From CAZCGA01 sp964498075 (GTDB lineage Bacteria; Desulfobacterota; Binatia; HRBIN30): DNA of 23,718 bases. A program made the position numbers and the translations under genes. The stretch spans positions 1-23,718 of the forward strand of contig CAZCGA010000105.1 of the NCBI GenBank assembly GCA_964498075.1, in the 5' to 3' direction. The first letter of the stretch is position 1, and every line of letters begins with the position of its first letter. The notes below the pieces were generated by a model. It saw nothing but the letters and a program-made list of their open reading frames with translations. It was not told where the DNA came from and did no database searches. Below are positions 6,983-14,177 of the stretch, piece by piece.

Positions 6983-7567
6983 GTGAAGAAGGTGGGGCTC
7001 GATGAGGTGATGGGTTTGGAGCGCTACGAACAACTGCGTCCCACCTTCCGCCAGCGCATCATCGATCTGAAAAAGAACCGGCGCGTCGCTGTGGGGGATC
7101 GCGTCACCTTCGTGTTCGAGAACCGCGACACGATGTTGTTCCAGATCCAGGAAATGCTGCGTGCCGAACACATCGTCGATCTGGACCGGGTGCGCGACGA
7201 GGTCGAGGTCTATAACGCCTTGATTCCGGAACCGGGCGAGCTGAGCGCGACCATGCTCATCGAGATCACCGAGTCGGACCAGGTTCGCGAGCAACTCGTC
7301 CGTCTCATCGGTATCGACGCGGCGGTGCGCCTGGAGATCGGCGACCGGTCCGCAATTCGCGGCGAGTTCGAGGGCGGGCGCAGCAAAGAGGACAAGCTGA
7401 GCGCGGTGCAATACGTGCGCTTCGCGCTGGACGACGGGGCGCGCCAGGCCTTCATTCACGGCACGGAGCCGGTGTGCCTGGTGATCGATCATCCCAACTA
7501 CCGCCACCGTGCGCCGGTCAACGGCGCGGTGCGCGCCTCGCTGGCTGCCGACTTGGAGGCCGCATGA
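6983..7567 (+). CDS. DUF3501 family protein
   Basis: 194-residue soluble protein of the DUF3501 family: the opening L-D-E-V-M-G-L-E-R-Y-E-Q-L-R-P, R-I-I-D-L-K-K-N-R-R-V-A-V-G-D, then T-F-V-F-E-N-R-D-T-M-L-F-Q-I-Q-E-M. No cysteines suited to a metal cluster and no membrane segment are seen. The molecular function is unknown, but the family typically sits next to rubrerythrin, often with a GlpC-like Fe-S protein, implying a role in peroxide defence. The start is GTG 6983 with GCGAGGTGG just upstream. It lies 81 nt after rubrerythrin and overlaps perR by 4 nt (ATGA). Confidence 0.85.
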   Translation: MKKVGLDEVMGLERYEQLRPTFRQRIIDLKKNRRVAVGDRVTFVFENRDTMLFQIQEMLRAEHIVDLDRVRDEVEVYNALIPEPGELSATMLIEITESDQVREQLVRLIGIDAAVRLEIGDRSAIRGEFEGGRSKEDKLSAVQYVRFALDDGARQAFIHGTEPVCLVIDHPNYRHRAPVNGAVRASLAADLEAA

Positions 7568-7953
7568 AGGAGCGGCAGACGCGCCAGCTCGCGGCCGTCT
7601 ACGATGTCGTGCAGGCGGCGCGCGATCATCCAACGGCCGGCGAGGTGTACCGGCGGGTGCGCCGCCGGCTGCCGCGGGTGAGCCTCGGAACCGTCTATCG
7701 CAATCTCCAGAAGCTCGCCGCGCAGCAACAGGTGCGCGTCGTGCATCTCGTGCACCGCGCCGCGCGGTACGACGGGATGCTCGCGGAGCATGACCACTTT
7801 CTGTGCGAGCGCTGCGGCGAGGTGCGGGACTTGGCGAGACACGACGCGCCGCAGCCGCGTTGGGCGGCGCTGGGGCGCGCCGGCTACGCGGTGCGCGCCC
7901 ACGCTGTGAGCATTTACGGGACATGCCCCAGCTGTCGGGCCAAGCACTCCTGA
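7564..7953 (+). CDS. perR: PerR-like peroxide-sensing Fur family regulator
   Basis: 129 residues: an N-terminal winged helix (about 1-60, with S-L-G-T-V-Y-R-N-L as recognition-helix region) and a C-terminal dimerisation domain. The structural zinc site is two CxxC motifs (Cys81/84 and Cys121/124). Aligned by eye with Bacillus subtilis PerR, all five regulatory metal ligands are present: His22 (H-P-T-A), Asp70 (R-Y-D), His76 and His78 (E-H-D-H-F-L-C) and Asp89 (V-R-D-L). PerR uses Fe2+-catalysed oxidation of such histidines to sense peroxide and release DNA. The ATG at 7564 overlaps the DUF3501 stop. The operator-like palindrome at 6439-6453 suggests it represses its own operon. Assignment to PerR rather than Fur rests on the aspartate ligands and context. 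Confidence 0.85.
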   Translation: MKERQTRQLAAVYDVVQAARDHPTAGEVYRRVRRRLPRVSLGTVYRNLQKLAAQQQVRVVHLVHRAARYDGMLAEHDHFLCERCGEVRDLARHDAPQPRWAALGRAGYAVRAHAVSIYGTCPSCRAKHS

Positions 7954-8017
7954 CTCGCCACAGCTCTGCAACAGACGAGGAGCGCGCGGCGCTCCGGAAA
8001 GGGCTGCAGTGATCGTG

Positions 8018-8818
8018 ATGAACGTGGGGGGCGTTGTGCAACGGCAAGCGTCGCAGCGGAATGGTCGTGGCGTCCGGATGGTTCCGGCGCTCGCGGTGCT
8101 CCTCCTGCTCGCTGCGTGTAGTGACTCTCCGGCTCCTCCACCTCCCGCCGTGGTTGCGACCCCCGTCGACCCGGCAACCGCGGGAACCCTCCGCGTCGAG
8201 GTTCGCTACGAGGGCACAGCGCCGCCGCCGGCGCAGCTGGACATGCGCAGCGCGGCGATGTGTGCGACGGCGCAAGGCGAGCCGGTCTATGAGGAATCAC
8301 TCGTGGTGCACGACGGCCACCTGGCCAACGCGGTTGTCTGGATCAAGGACGGGCTGCAGAGCTGGGTGTTCGCGCCACCGAGCACGCCGGTCGTGTTGGA
8401 CCAGAAGGGTTGCGTGTACAATCCGCACGTCGCGGCGGCGATGGTATCGCAGCCGGTCAAGTTCGTGAACAGTGACAAGGAGGGCCACAACGTTCACGGC
8501 CGCCCCAGCGTGGTGTCCGGATGGAACTTCTTGATGCCCCGGCAGGGATTGGAGAAGACCCTGTCCTTCGACAAGCCCGAAGTGGCCATCCCAGTAGGCT
8601 GCGACATCCACCCGTGGATGAAGGCCTACCTGGCGATCGTCGCCAATCCGTACTTCGCCGTCAGCCCAGCCGACGGCGCCGTGACCCTGACGCAAGTACC
8701 GCCGGGCACCTACGTCGTCGCCGCCTGGCACGAGAAGCTCGGCACACAAGAGCAACGCATCACGTTGCCGCCGAGCGGCTCGGTGACGGTTCAGCTCACA
8801 TACGCCGCGGCCCGTTAG
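8018..8818 (+). CDS. Cupredoxin-like periplasmic lipoprotein
   Basis: 266 residues with a basic n-region (RNGRGVR), a Leu-rich core and lipobox L-A-A-C, giving lipidated Cys34. A Pro-rich linker follows. The mature part combines a plastocyanin-like fold (Q-P-V-K-F-V-N-S-D-K-E-G-H-N-V-H, then V-G-C-D-I-H-P-W-M-K-A-Y) with a carboxypeptidase-regulatory-like beta domain at the C-terminus (P-P-G-T-Y-V-V-A-A-W-H). The His...Cys-x-x-His-x-x-Met arrangement could form a type 1 copper site. Role: exported electron-transfer or metal-binding protein, partner unknown. Starts at GTG 8009, ATG 8018 and ATG 8078 are possible; 8018 is preferred because GGAAAGGG (7997-8004) is well spaced and the signal peptide keeps its basic residues. 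It follows perR by 64 nt and may be in the same transcript. Its stop overlaps the convergent gene by 4 nt. Confidence 0.8.
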   Translation: MNVGGVVQRQASQRNGRGVRMVPALAVLLLLAACSDSPAPPPPAVVATPVDPATAGTLRVEVRYEGTAPPPAQLDMRSAAMCATAQGEPVYEESLVVHDGHLANAVVWIKDGLQSWVFAPPSTPVVLDQKGCVYNPHVAAAMVSQPVKFVNSDKEGHNVHGRPSVVSGWNFLMPRQGLEKTLSFDKPEVAIPVGCDIHPWMKAYLAIVANPYFAVSPADGAVTLTQVPPGTYVVAAWHEKLGTQEQRITLPPSGSVTVQLTYAAAR

Positions 8819-9564
8819 AACCCTTTGACCGCCTTGGCCCGGTCGTAGATGTGGTACGTGAGGCCCCAGCCAACCAGGACGACGATCGTCAACCATATTG
8901 GGTTCGCCGCCCACGTGGCGTGCTGGCTCATCATTAGAAAGACGAGCGGCACCGACATGTAGGTGTTGTGCCGCGAACGCGTACCGGCCAGACCTACCAA
9001 GGCTGCGTCGGGCGCCTCGCCGTTCTTCGTGGCGGTAATGATCTTCTGCTGCGCCGGCCAGATGCGGAACCAGACGTTGAACGCCATGGTCGTCCCGAAC
9101 ATCGTCCCCAAGTGGATCGAGTAGCCGCGGAAGCTCCATCCGGCCACATAGTCCATCAGGCAGAGGACGATGAAGGAGAAGACGAGACCGGCGACGAACA
9201 AGGCGGTGGGCTCCTTCAGGACGCTGGCTACGAGCTGGTCGTAGAGAAAGACCGCAAAGAACACCACCAGCAGTGACAGGATGGTGGCGCCACCCCAGTG
9301 ACCGGAATCGAAGAGCAACCCGCCATGGTAGTACACCATGAGGAGCAGCAGCACGCCGGTCACCCACGTGAAGGCCGCACCCCAACGGAACCAGAAGAGC
9401 GCCCGCGGCATGAGCTCGGGAACGACCTTCTTCTTGGTTTCAGCGTCCATGGTGGCGGCGAAGTTGGCGTTCACCCAGTTGAAGAAATACAAGTGCCCGA
9501 TCCAGATGATTCCCGCGAAGACGTGGATCCAGCGAAACAGCGATTCGAACAAGTTCATCACCAT
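8815..9564 (-). CDS. PuuD-like (urate hydroxylase/DUF989) membrane protein without cytochrome domain
   Basis: 249-residue polytopic membrane protein with about six or seven hydrophobic helices. It resembles the membrane domain of PuuD, the membrane-bound urate oxidase: F-R-W-I-H-V-F-A-G-I-I-W-I-G-H near the N-terminus, F-W-F-R-W-G-A-A-F-T-W-V-T-G, H-L-G-T-M-F-G-T-T-M-A-F-N-V-W-F and a charged N-terminal loop (TMDAETKKKVVPELMPRALF). Characterised PuuD carries a C-terminal cytochrome c domain; here the protein stops before it, and a separate cytochrome c lipoprotein is encoded just upstream. ATG 9564 follows AGGAGGGG. Urate as substrate is not proven: no other purine-degradation gene is in the window. 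The stop overlaps that of the convergent lipoprotein gene (shared TTAG). Confidence 0.78.
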   Translation of the reverse strand: MVMNLFESLFRWIHVFAGIIWIGHLYFFNWVNANFAATMDAETKKKVVPELMPRALFWFRWGAAFTWVTGVLLLLMVYYHGGLLFDSGHWGGATILSLLVVFFAVFLYDQLVASVLKEPTALFVAGLVFSFIVLCLMDYVAGWSFRGYSIHLGTMFGTTMAFNVWFRIWPAQQKIITATKNGEAPDAALVGLAGTRSRHNTYMSVPLVFLMMSQHATWAANPIWLTIVVLVGWGLTYHIYDRAKAVKGF

Positions 9565-9724
9565 AAGCCCCTCCTGCGCAGCATCTGCTCTAGCGGTCCA
9601 TTGCCTGTCCGCGGACCGAACTCACATGAGTGAAAACGGACGATCGAATCGCCCCCTCGATTAATCGCCGGAGGTCGGGTTGTCAAGGCGCTGTGCCGCT
9701 CGCGGGCCGGCTACCCCCGCGGTC

Positions 9725-10090
9725 TCACGATCCGTTCTGCGCGGCGGCGAGGTAAGCGACAAGATCTTCGATGGACGAGGCCAGTTGCGGGAGCGCCAGC
9801 ATGGCTTGGGTCGTCCGCTTCGGCTTGTATCCTGGCGGATACGTGCCGTGGACCACGCGTGCTTCCAGCAACTCACGCGACGCCCCGGCGATCTCTGGTC
9901 CGGCGGCACCTGGCTGTCTGGGATCCGGATTGTGACAGACCTCACAGTTCGCCATGTACATACGGCGGCCCCGCTCGATCGCGGTGAGATCTCGAGGATT
10001 GGAGCAGGCGCTGGCGAGCAGGGCTGCCGTCAGCACGATCCACCCGGGTATGCGCACCGCGTTCTCAGCCTGCTCCATGTTCTGGCGCAT
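9725..10090 (-). CDS. Lipid-anchored c-type cytochrome
   Basis: 121 residues with a signal peptide ending in an A-S-A-C lipobox (Cys29) and a single heme c motif C-E-V-C-H (Cys49, Cys52, His53). Met97 in T-Q-A-M-L-A-L-P is the likely sixth heme ligand, and a C-terminal helix (S-I-E-D-L-V-A-Y-L) completes a class I cytochrome c fold. The protein should be anchored on the outer face of the membrane as an electron shuttle. ATG 10090 (or 10078) is chosen because longer in-frame versions run into non-signal sequence opposite the LON gene. It lies 160 nt upstream of the PuuD-like gene in the same direction, replacing the cytochrome domain which that protein lacks. The intervening 9565-9724 shows no other gene. 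Confidence 0.88.
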   Translation of the reverse strand: MRQNMEQAENAVRIPGWIVLTAALLASACSNPRDLTAIERGRRMYMANCEVCHNPDPRQPGAAGPEIAGASRELLEARVVHGTYPPGYKPKRTTQAMLALPQLASSIEDLVAYLAAAQNGS

Positions 10091-10214
10091 CGCATCACAC
10101 CCATCGCTCGGGTCAAGAGGTGGGGACCCGACGCGCAGGTGATCTGAGCGGCAGCGGTGCGCGCCGTTGTGCCTTGCGCCCTCCGGCTCAACGTGGCATC
10201 CATGAAGCACGGAG

Positions 10215-10859
10215 ATGGATCTGCCGTCAGTCATTCCTGTCTTCCCGCTGCCCAACGTAGTCCTCTTTCCCGGCGTGCCACTCCCCCTCCACATCTTCGA
10301 GCCTCGCTATCGTCAAATGGTCCGCGACGCAGCCGACGGGCACGGAATCATCGGCATGATCTTGCTGCGCGGTGACTGGCAACGTCGGTATCTGGAGAAT
10401 CCGGAGATCTTCGACGTCGGCTGCGGTGGCAAGATCGTCAACGCCGAGGCACTCCCGGACGGCAAGTTCAACATCCTTCTGCACGGCCTTCGCGAGTTCA
10501 CGGTGCGCCGGCACATCTTCGATAAACCCTATCGTCAGGCCGAGATCAGCTGGCGGACCGGCGGACCACGCGAGATCGACGGCGCCCAGCGCTCGCGGCT
10601 GGTGAATCTGCTCACCGCGTTGCTCCGGGCAAAGGCGGATACGCCGGCGCATCGCCTGCTGCGCGATCCGTCCCTGTCCGACGATCTGCTGGTAAACTTT
10701 TTCTCCTACGCCCTCGAAATTGCACCTCTGGAGAAGCAAGGTCTGCTGGAAGCTCCCACGCTTCCGTCGCGTGCCAAACGGCTGGACGAAGTCATCGAGT
10801 TCCATCTCGAGGAAGCCCGTCTGGGATTGAAACCCCCCAACCCGGACCGTTGCCACTGA
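10215..10859 (+). CDS. LON substrate-binding domain protein (stand-alone)
   Basis: 214 residues, matching the N-terminal (LON/PUA-like) domain of Lon protease without AAA or protease domains. The diagnostic opening is P-V-F-P-L-P-N-V-V-L-F-P-G-V-P-L-P-L-H-I-F-E-P-R-Y, followed by V-G-C-G-G-K-I-V and F-N-I-L-L-H-G-L-R-E-F. Stand-alone proteins of this kind are common and of unknown function; they may bind unfolded proteins or act in an adaptor role. ATG 10215 is preceded by CGGAG. The gene diverges from the cytochrome gene with 124 bp between starts; no clear promoter was recognised there. Confidence 0.9.
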   Translation: MDLPSVIPVFPLPNVVLFPGVPLPLHIFEPRYRQMVRDAADGHGIIGMILLRGDWQRRYLENPEIFDVGCGGKIVNAEALPDGKFNILLHGLREFTVRRHIFDKPYRQAEISWRTGGPREIDGAQRSRLVNLLTALLRAKADTPAHRLLRDPSLSDDLLVNFFSYALEIAPLEKQGLLEAPTLPSRAKRLDEVIEFHLEEARLGLKPPNPDRCH

Positions 10860-10860
10860 C

Positions 10861-10897
10861 GGGGTCAGGGTGCAGGGCTCGGGGTGCAGGGGCTCGG
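10861..10897 (+). repeat. G-rich direct repeat with G-quadruplex potential
   Basis: Two near-identical copies of GGGTGCAGGG(G)CTCGG follow one another right after the LON-domain gene. Five G-tracts (10861-64, 10868-70, 10875-77, 10881-84, 10889-92), separated by 3-4 nt, satisfy the usual quadruplex pattern. The remaining gap to 11005 holds no gene; AAGGAGA at about 10993-10999 is the ribosome binding site of the next gene. Confidence 0.5.
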
Positions 10898-11005
10898 CCC
10901 GATAGACTCAGAGACAGCCGGGCGCTATAGATTTGGTGAAGCAGATTGGCGACGGTTTGAAGGCCAGGCGGCCGACGACCGAGGCGGGCGTAAGGAGACT
11001 GTGCC

Positions 11006-12208
11006 ATGGCAAAGACGTTCAAGGATCTGATAGACGAGGCCCGGCGCGAGGTGCCGGAGTGGAGCATCGACCAGGTCAAGGAGCACCTCGGCAACGGCAA
11101 CGACTACGTGCTGCTCGACGTCCGTGAGAAGGAGGAGTACCGCGAGGGGCACCTCGCCGGCGCCGTATCGTTACCGCGGGGTTTCCTCGAGATCCGTGTC
11201 GAGCAAACGGTGACCGACAAGGCCAAGCCGGTCATCGCCTATTGCGCCGGCGGCACACGCTCGCTGCTCGCCGCCAAACAGCTGAAGGACATGGGCTACC
11301 AGAATGTCATCTCGATGAGCGGTGGCTACGGGGCCTGGAAAGGCGCCGGATACCCGTGGAAGCAGGACCGGGTGTTCACCCCCGAGCAGCTGAGCCGCTA
11401 CAGCCGTCACTTCATGTTGCCCGAGGTCGGTGAAGAGGGACAAGCAAAGCTGCTGGATGCCAAGGTGCTGCTCGTCGGCGCCGGCGGTCTCGGCTCGCCC
11501 AGCGCCCTGTATCTCGCGGCCGCCGGTGTCGGCACCCTCGGCCTGGTCGATCACGACGTCGTCGACCTGAGCAACTTGCAGCGCCAGATCCTGCATACCA
11601 ACGATCGCGTTGGCATGCCGAAGGTCGAGTCGGCTCGTGAAACGCTGCAAGCGTTGAACCCCGACGTGCGCATCGTCGGCTACCAGGAACGCCTGTCGTC
11701 CGAGAACATCATGCGCATCATTCAGGACTACGACGTCATCGTCGACGGCTGCGACAACTTCCCGACGCGCTATCTGGTCAATGACGCGTGCGTGATGGCC
11801 GGCAAGCCGAACGTGCATGGCAGTATCTTCCAGTTCGAAGGACAAGCTGCGGTGTTCTATCCGGGCAAGGGCCCCTGCTACCGCTGCCTCTTCCCCGAGC
11901 CGCCACCGCCCGGTGCCGCGCCGAGCTGCGCGGAGGCCGGAGTCCTCGGCGTCCTGCCCGGCTTGATCGGCTGTGTCCAAGCGCTCGAAACCATCAAGTT
12001 GATCCTCGGCATCGGCAAGCCGCTCATTGGCCGCATGGTGTACTTCGACACGCTGAGCATGGAGCTGCGCGTGCATAAGCTGCGCAAAGATCCGAACTGC
12101 CCGGTGTGCGGCACGCATCCCACGGTGACCCAGCTGATCGACTATGAGGAGTTCTGCGGCCTCCGCGGCGGGCACGGCGCCTCCGACTCTGCAGGGGCAC
12201 ACGCGTAA
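11006..12208 (+). CDS. Rhodanese-E1 fusion: MoeB/ThiF-family sulfur-carrier adenylyltransferase
   Basis: 400 residues. A rhodanese domain (about 14-120) comes first, with persulfide cysteine Cys80 in C-A-G-G-T-R-S. The E1-like domain (about 126-385) has the nucleotide loop G-A-G-G-L-G-S-P (158-165), D-x-V-x-x-S-N-L-Q-R-Q, the central V-D-G-C-D-N-F-P-T-R and four zinc cysteines (291, 294, 365, 368), plus the conserved P-S-C-A-E-A-G-V-L-G loop (Cys308). Such enzymes adenylate the C-terminus of a MoaD/ThiS carrier and help load sulfur, for molybdopterin, thiamin or cysteine synthesis. Most known fusions have the rhodanese at the C-terminus; here it is N-terminal. Its likely partner, a MoaD/ThiS-like protein, is at 15527. 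The ATG is set by AAGGAGA. Confidence 0.9.
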   Translation: MAKTFKDLIDEARREVPEWSIDQVKEHLGNGNDYVLLDVREKEEYREGHLAGAVSLPRGFLEIRVEQTVTDKAKPVIAYCAGGTRSLLAAKQLKDMGYQNVISMSGGYGAWKGAGYPWKQDRVFTPEQLSRYSRHFMLPEVGEEGQAKLLDAKVLLVGAGGLGSPSALYLAAAGVGTLGLVDHDVVDLSNLQRQILHTNDRVGMPKVESARETLQALNPDVRIVGYQERLSSENIMRIIQDYDVIVDGCDNFPTRYLVNDACVMAGKPNVHGSIFQFEGQAAVFYPGKGPCYRCLFPEPPPPGAAPSCAEAGVLGVLPGLIGCVQALETIKLILGIGKPLIGRMVYFDTLSMELRVHKLRKDPNCPVCGTHPTVTQLIDYEEFCGLRGGHGASDSAGAHA

Positions 12209-12247
12209 GCACGGCAGTCCGGTCACGATCTCGCGGCAGGTGAACGG

Positions 12248-13642
12248 ATGAAACAAGACGCCGTCCGCGAGGACTGCGGGGTCTTCGGCGTCTTTGGCGT
12301 CGCCGACGCGGCCCGGCTGACCTACCTGGGCCTGCACGCGCTACAGCATCGCGGCCAGGAATCGTCCGGCATGGTCGTCGGCGACGGCCGCCACTGGGAG
12401 CGTCACGCCGGCATGGGCCTGGTCGATCAGGTATACCCCGCGCCCGTGCTCGCCGCGCTGCCGGGGGACGTGGCGATCGGCCACAACCGTTACTCGACCA
12501 GCGGCAGCTCGACACTCGACAACGCCCAGCCGATTGCGCTCGGGGAAGGTGCGGCCTGTGTCGCGCTGTGCCACAACGGCAACCTGTTGAACGCGGCAGC
12601 GCTGTCTCCGGGGCAGCCGCCACTCGCCTCTGATACGCGACTGCTCGGTCTGGCGCTCGCCGCCATTCCCGCGGACGCCAGCTGGGTGGAAGCCGTTGCG
12701 ACGGCATTCCGCCGCGTGCAAGGTGCCTACTCCATGCTGCTGTTGCATGGTCGAGCGCTCTACGCCGTACGCGATCCGCACGGCTTCCGTCCGCTGGCAC
12801 TCGGACGGTTGGGTGACGGCTGGGTCGTGGCCTCCGAATCGTGCGCCTTCGACCTCGTCGGGGCGCACGCGGAGCGCGAAGTCGATCCGGGCGAGCTGGT
12901 CATCATCGACGACCACGGCGTGCGCAGCGAGCGCATCGCGCCCGCGGCTCCGGCCCCGTGTGTGTTCGAGTGGATCTACTTCTCGCGGCCCGACAGCAGC
13001 GTCTTCGGGCGCAGCGTCGGCGAAACGCGCATCGAGCTCGGCCGCCAGCTCGCACGCGAAGCACCGGTGGCCGCCGACTGCGTCGTGCCGGTTCCCGACT
13101 CGGGCAACTTCGCCGCGCTCGGGTTCTCGCGCGAGTCGGGCATTCCGCTGGCGCACGGGTTGATTCGCAACCACTACGTCGGGCGCACCTTCATCGAGCC
13201 GCTGCAGACGACGCGCGATTTCAAAGCGCGGATCAAGTACAACGTCTACGTCCCGCACGTGCGTGATCAGCGCATCGTGCTGGTCGACGACTCCCTGGTG
13301 CGCGGCACGACGTTTCATGCGTTGGCGCACTGCCTGCGTGAAGCCGGCGCGCGCGAGGTACATGCGCGCATCAGCGCACCGCCGCTGCGGCATGGCTGCT
13401 TCTTCGGCGTCGACATTCCGGACCAGAGTCGGCTCATCGCGGTGGGACGTGACGACGCCGAGATCGCCCGCGTCATCGGCGTCGACAGCCTGCGTTACCT
13501 GTCGCTCGAAGGGGTCCTCGCGGCGACGCGTCCCGCAACGCGCATGTGTCACGGCTGCTTCTCCGGCCGCTATCCCATCGCCGTGGGCGACGCGCCCGTT
13601 GATTCGAGCAACCAGTCTGGTAAGGATGCCTGCGCCGCGTGA
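12248..13642 (+). CDS. purF: Amidophosphoribosyltransferase PurF, Fe-S type
   Basis: 464 residues. PurF makes phosphoribosylamine from PRPP and glutamine, the first committed step of purine synthesis. A nine-residue propeptide precedes the N-terminal nucleophile Cys10 (R-E-D-C-G-V-F-G). Glutaminase marks include H-R-G-Q-E-S-S-G, G-H-N-R-Y-S-T and C-H-N-G-N-L. The PRPP loop is V-L-V-D-D-S-L-V-R-G-T-T (about 344-355). Four cysteines at the Bacillus-type 4Fe-4S positions are present (Cys238, Cys384, Cys434, Cys437), indicating an oxygen-sensitive cluster enzyme. The substrate-binding segment reads R-I-K-Y-N-V-Y where most family members have K-L-N or K-L-S, a mild divergence. It sits inside a probable operon, 39 nt after the E1 gene and 22 nt before the ferredoxin gene, an odd neighbourhood for purF. 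Confidence 0.93.
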   Translation: MKQDAVREDCGVFGVFGVADAARLTYLGLHALQHRGQESSGMVVGDGRHWERHAGMGLVDQVYPAPVLAALPGDVAIGHNRYSTSGSSTLDNAQPIALGEGAACVALCHNGNLLNAAALSPGQPPLASDTRLLGLALAAIPADASWVEAVATAFRRVQGAYSMLLLHGRALYAVRDPHGFRPLALGRLGDGWVVASESCAFDLVGAHAEREVDPGELVIIDDHGVRSERIAPAAPAPCVFEWIYFSRPDSSVFGRSVGETRIELGRQLAREAPVAADCVVPVPDSGNFAALGFSRESGIPLAHGLIRNHYVGRTFIEPLQTTRDFKARIKYNVYVPHVRDQRIVLVDDSLVRGTTFHALAHCLREAGAREVHARISAPPLRHGCFFGVDIPDQSRLIAVGRDDAEIARVIGVDSLRYLSLEGVLAATRPATRMCHGCFSGRYPIAVGDAPVDSSNQSGKDACAA

Positions 13643-13664
13643 CCTCCCTGAGAAGGAGTTGAAG

Positions 13665-14162
13665 GTGAAGCAGATCATCGTCCACCAGGAGAAATGCACC
13701 GCCTGCCGCGAGTGCGAGCTAGCGTGCTCATTCTCTCACGAAGCGGTGTTCAACCCGTCTCTGTCGCGGATTCGCGTCAACGACTTCTACGAAGAGCAGT
13801 TCTACCTGCCGATGACGTGCGTCCACTGCGCCGATGCGCCGTGCGCAACGGTATGTCCGACCGTGGCGATTCAGAAGGAGCCGGACGGGCAGATCCTGGT
13901 GCACGAGGACCGCTGCATCGGCTGCAAGATGTGCCTGCTGGCGTGTCCCTTCGGCGTCATGAGCTTCCAGCCGCACACCGGTGTGGCGCAGAACTGCGAC
14001 CTGTGCCGCGGCAATCCCGACGGGCCGCAGTGCGTCGCCTTCTGCGCGCCGCATGCGCTCGAGTACGCCGAGGTGGAAACGGCGGCGACGGCGCAGCAGA
14101 AGATCTACGCGGCGACGATTCAGAAGTCGCTCATGAGACAGCCGCTGCAAGCGGATCACTAG
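13665..14162 (+). CDS. Four-cluster 4Fe-4S ferredoxin (HycB/DmsB/AorA-like)
   Basis: 165 residues with sixteen cysteines in four cluster motifs: Cys11/14/17/21, Cys52/55/60/64, Cys84/87/90/94 and Cys111/114/123/127. This is the arrangement of electron-transfer subunits of molybdenum or tungsten enzymes (HycB, DmsB, and the AorA subunit of aldehyde oxidoreductases). There is no signal peptide, so it works in the cytoplasm. The GTG at 13665 is chosen because AGAAGGAG (13651-13658) is 6 nt upstream; the frame is open further upstream, but that part overlaps purF. The 15-nt gap to the FAD oxidoreductase suggests that both proteins act in one complex. The catalytic subunit expected with it is not encoded nearby. 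Confidence 0.93.
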   Translation: MKQIIVHQEKCTACRECELACSFSHEAVFNPSLSRIRVNDFYEEQFYLPMTCVHCADAPCATVCPTVAIQKEPDGQILVHEDRCIGCKMCLLACPFGVMSFQPHTGVAQNCDLCRGNPDGPQCVAFCAPHALEYAEVETAATAQQKIYAATIQKSLMRQPLQADH

Positions 14163-14177
14163 CCGATCAGCGGCGTC

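Noticed and set aside
10091..10294. Longer cytochrome c version starting at 10294
   Set aside because: The extra residues would precede the signal peptide and lie antisense to the LON-domain gene; the signal peptide must be near the N-terminus.
10898..11005. Possible molybdenum-cofactor riboswitch before the rhodanese-E1 gene
   Set aside because: None of the conserved Moco RNA segments could be recognised; only the G-rich repeat and a ribosome binding site are visible.
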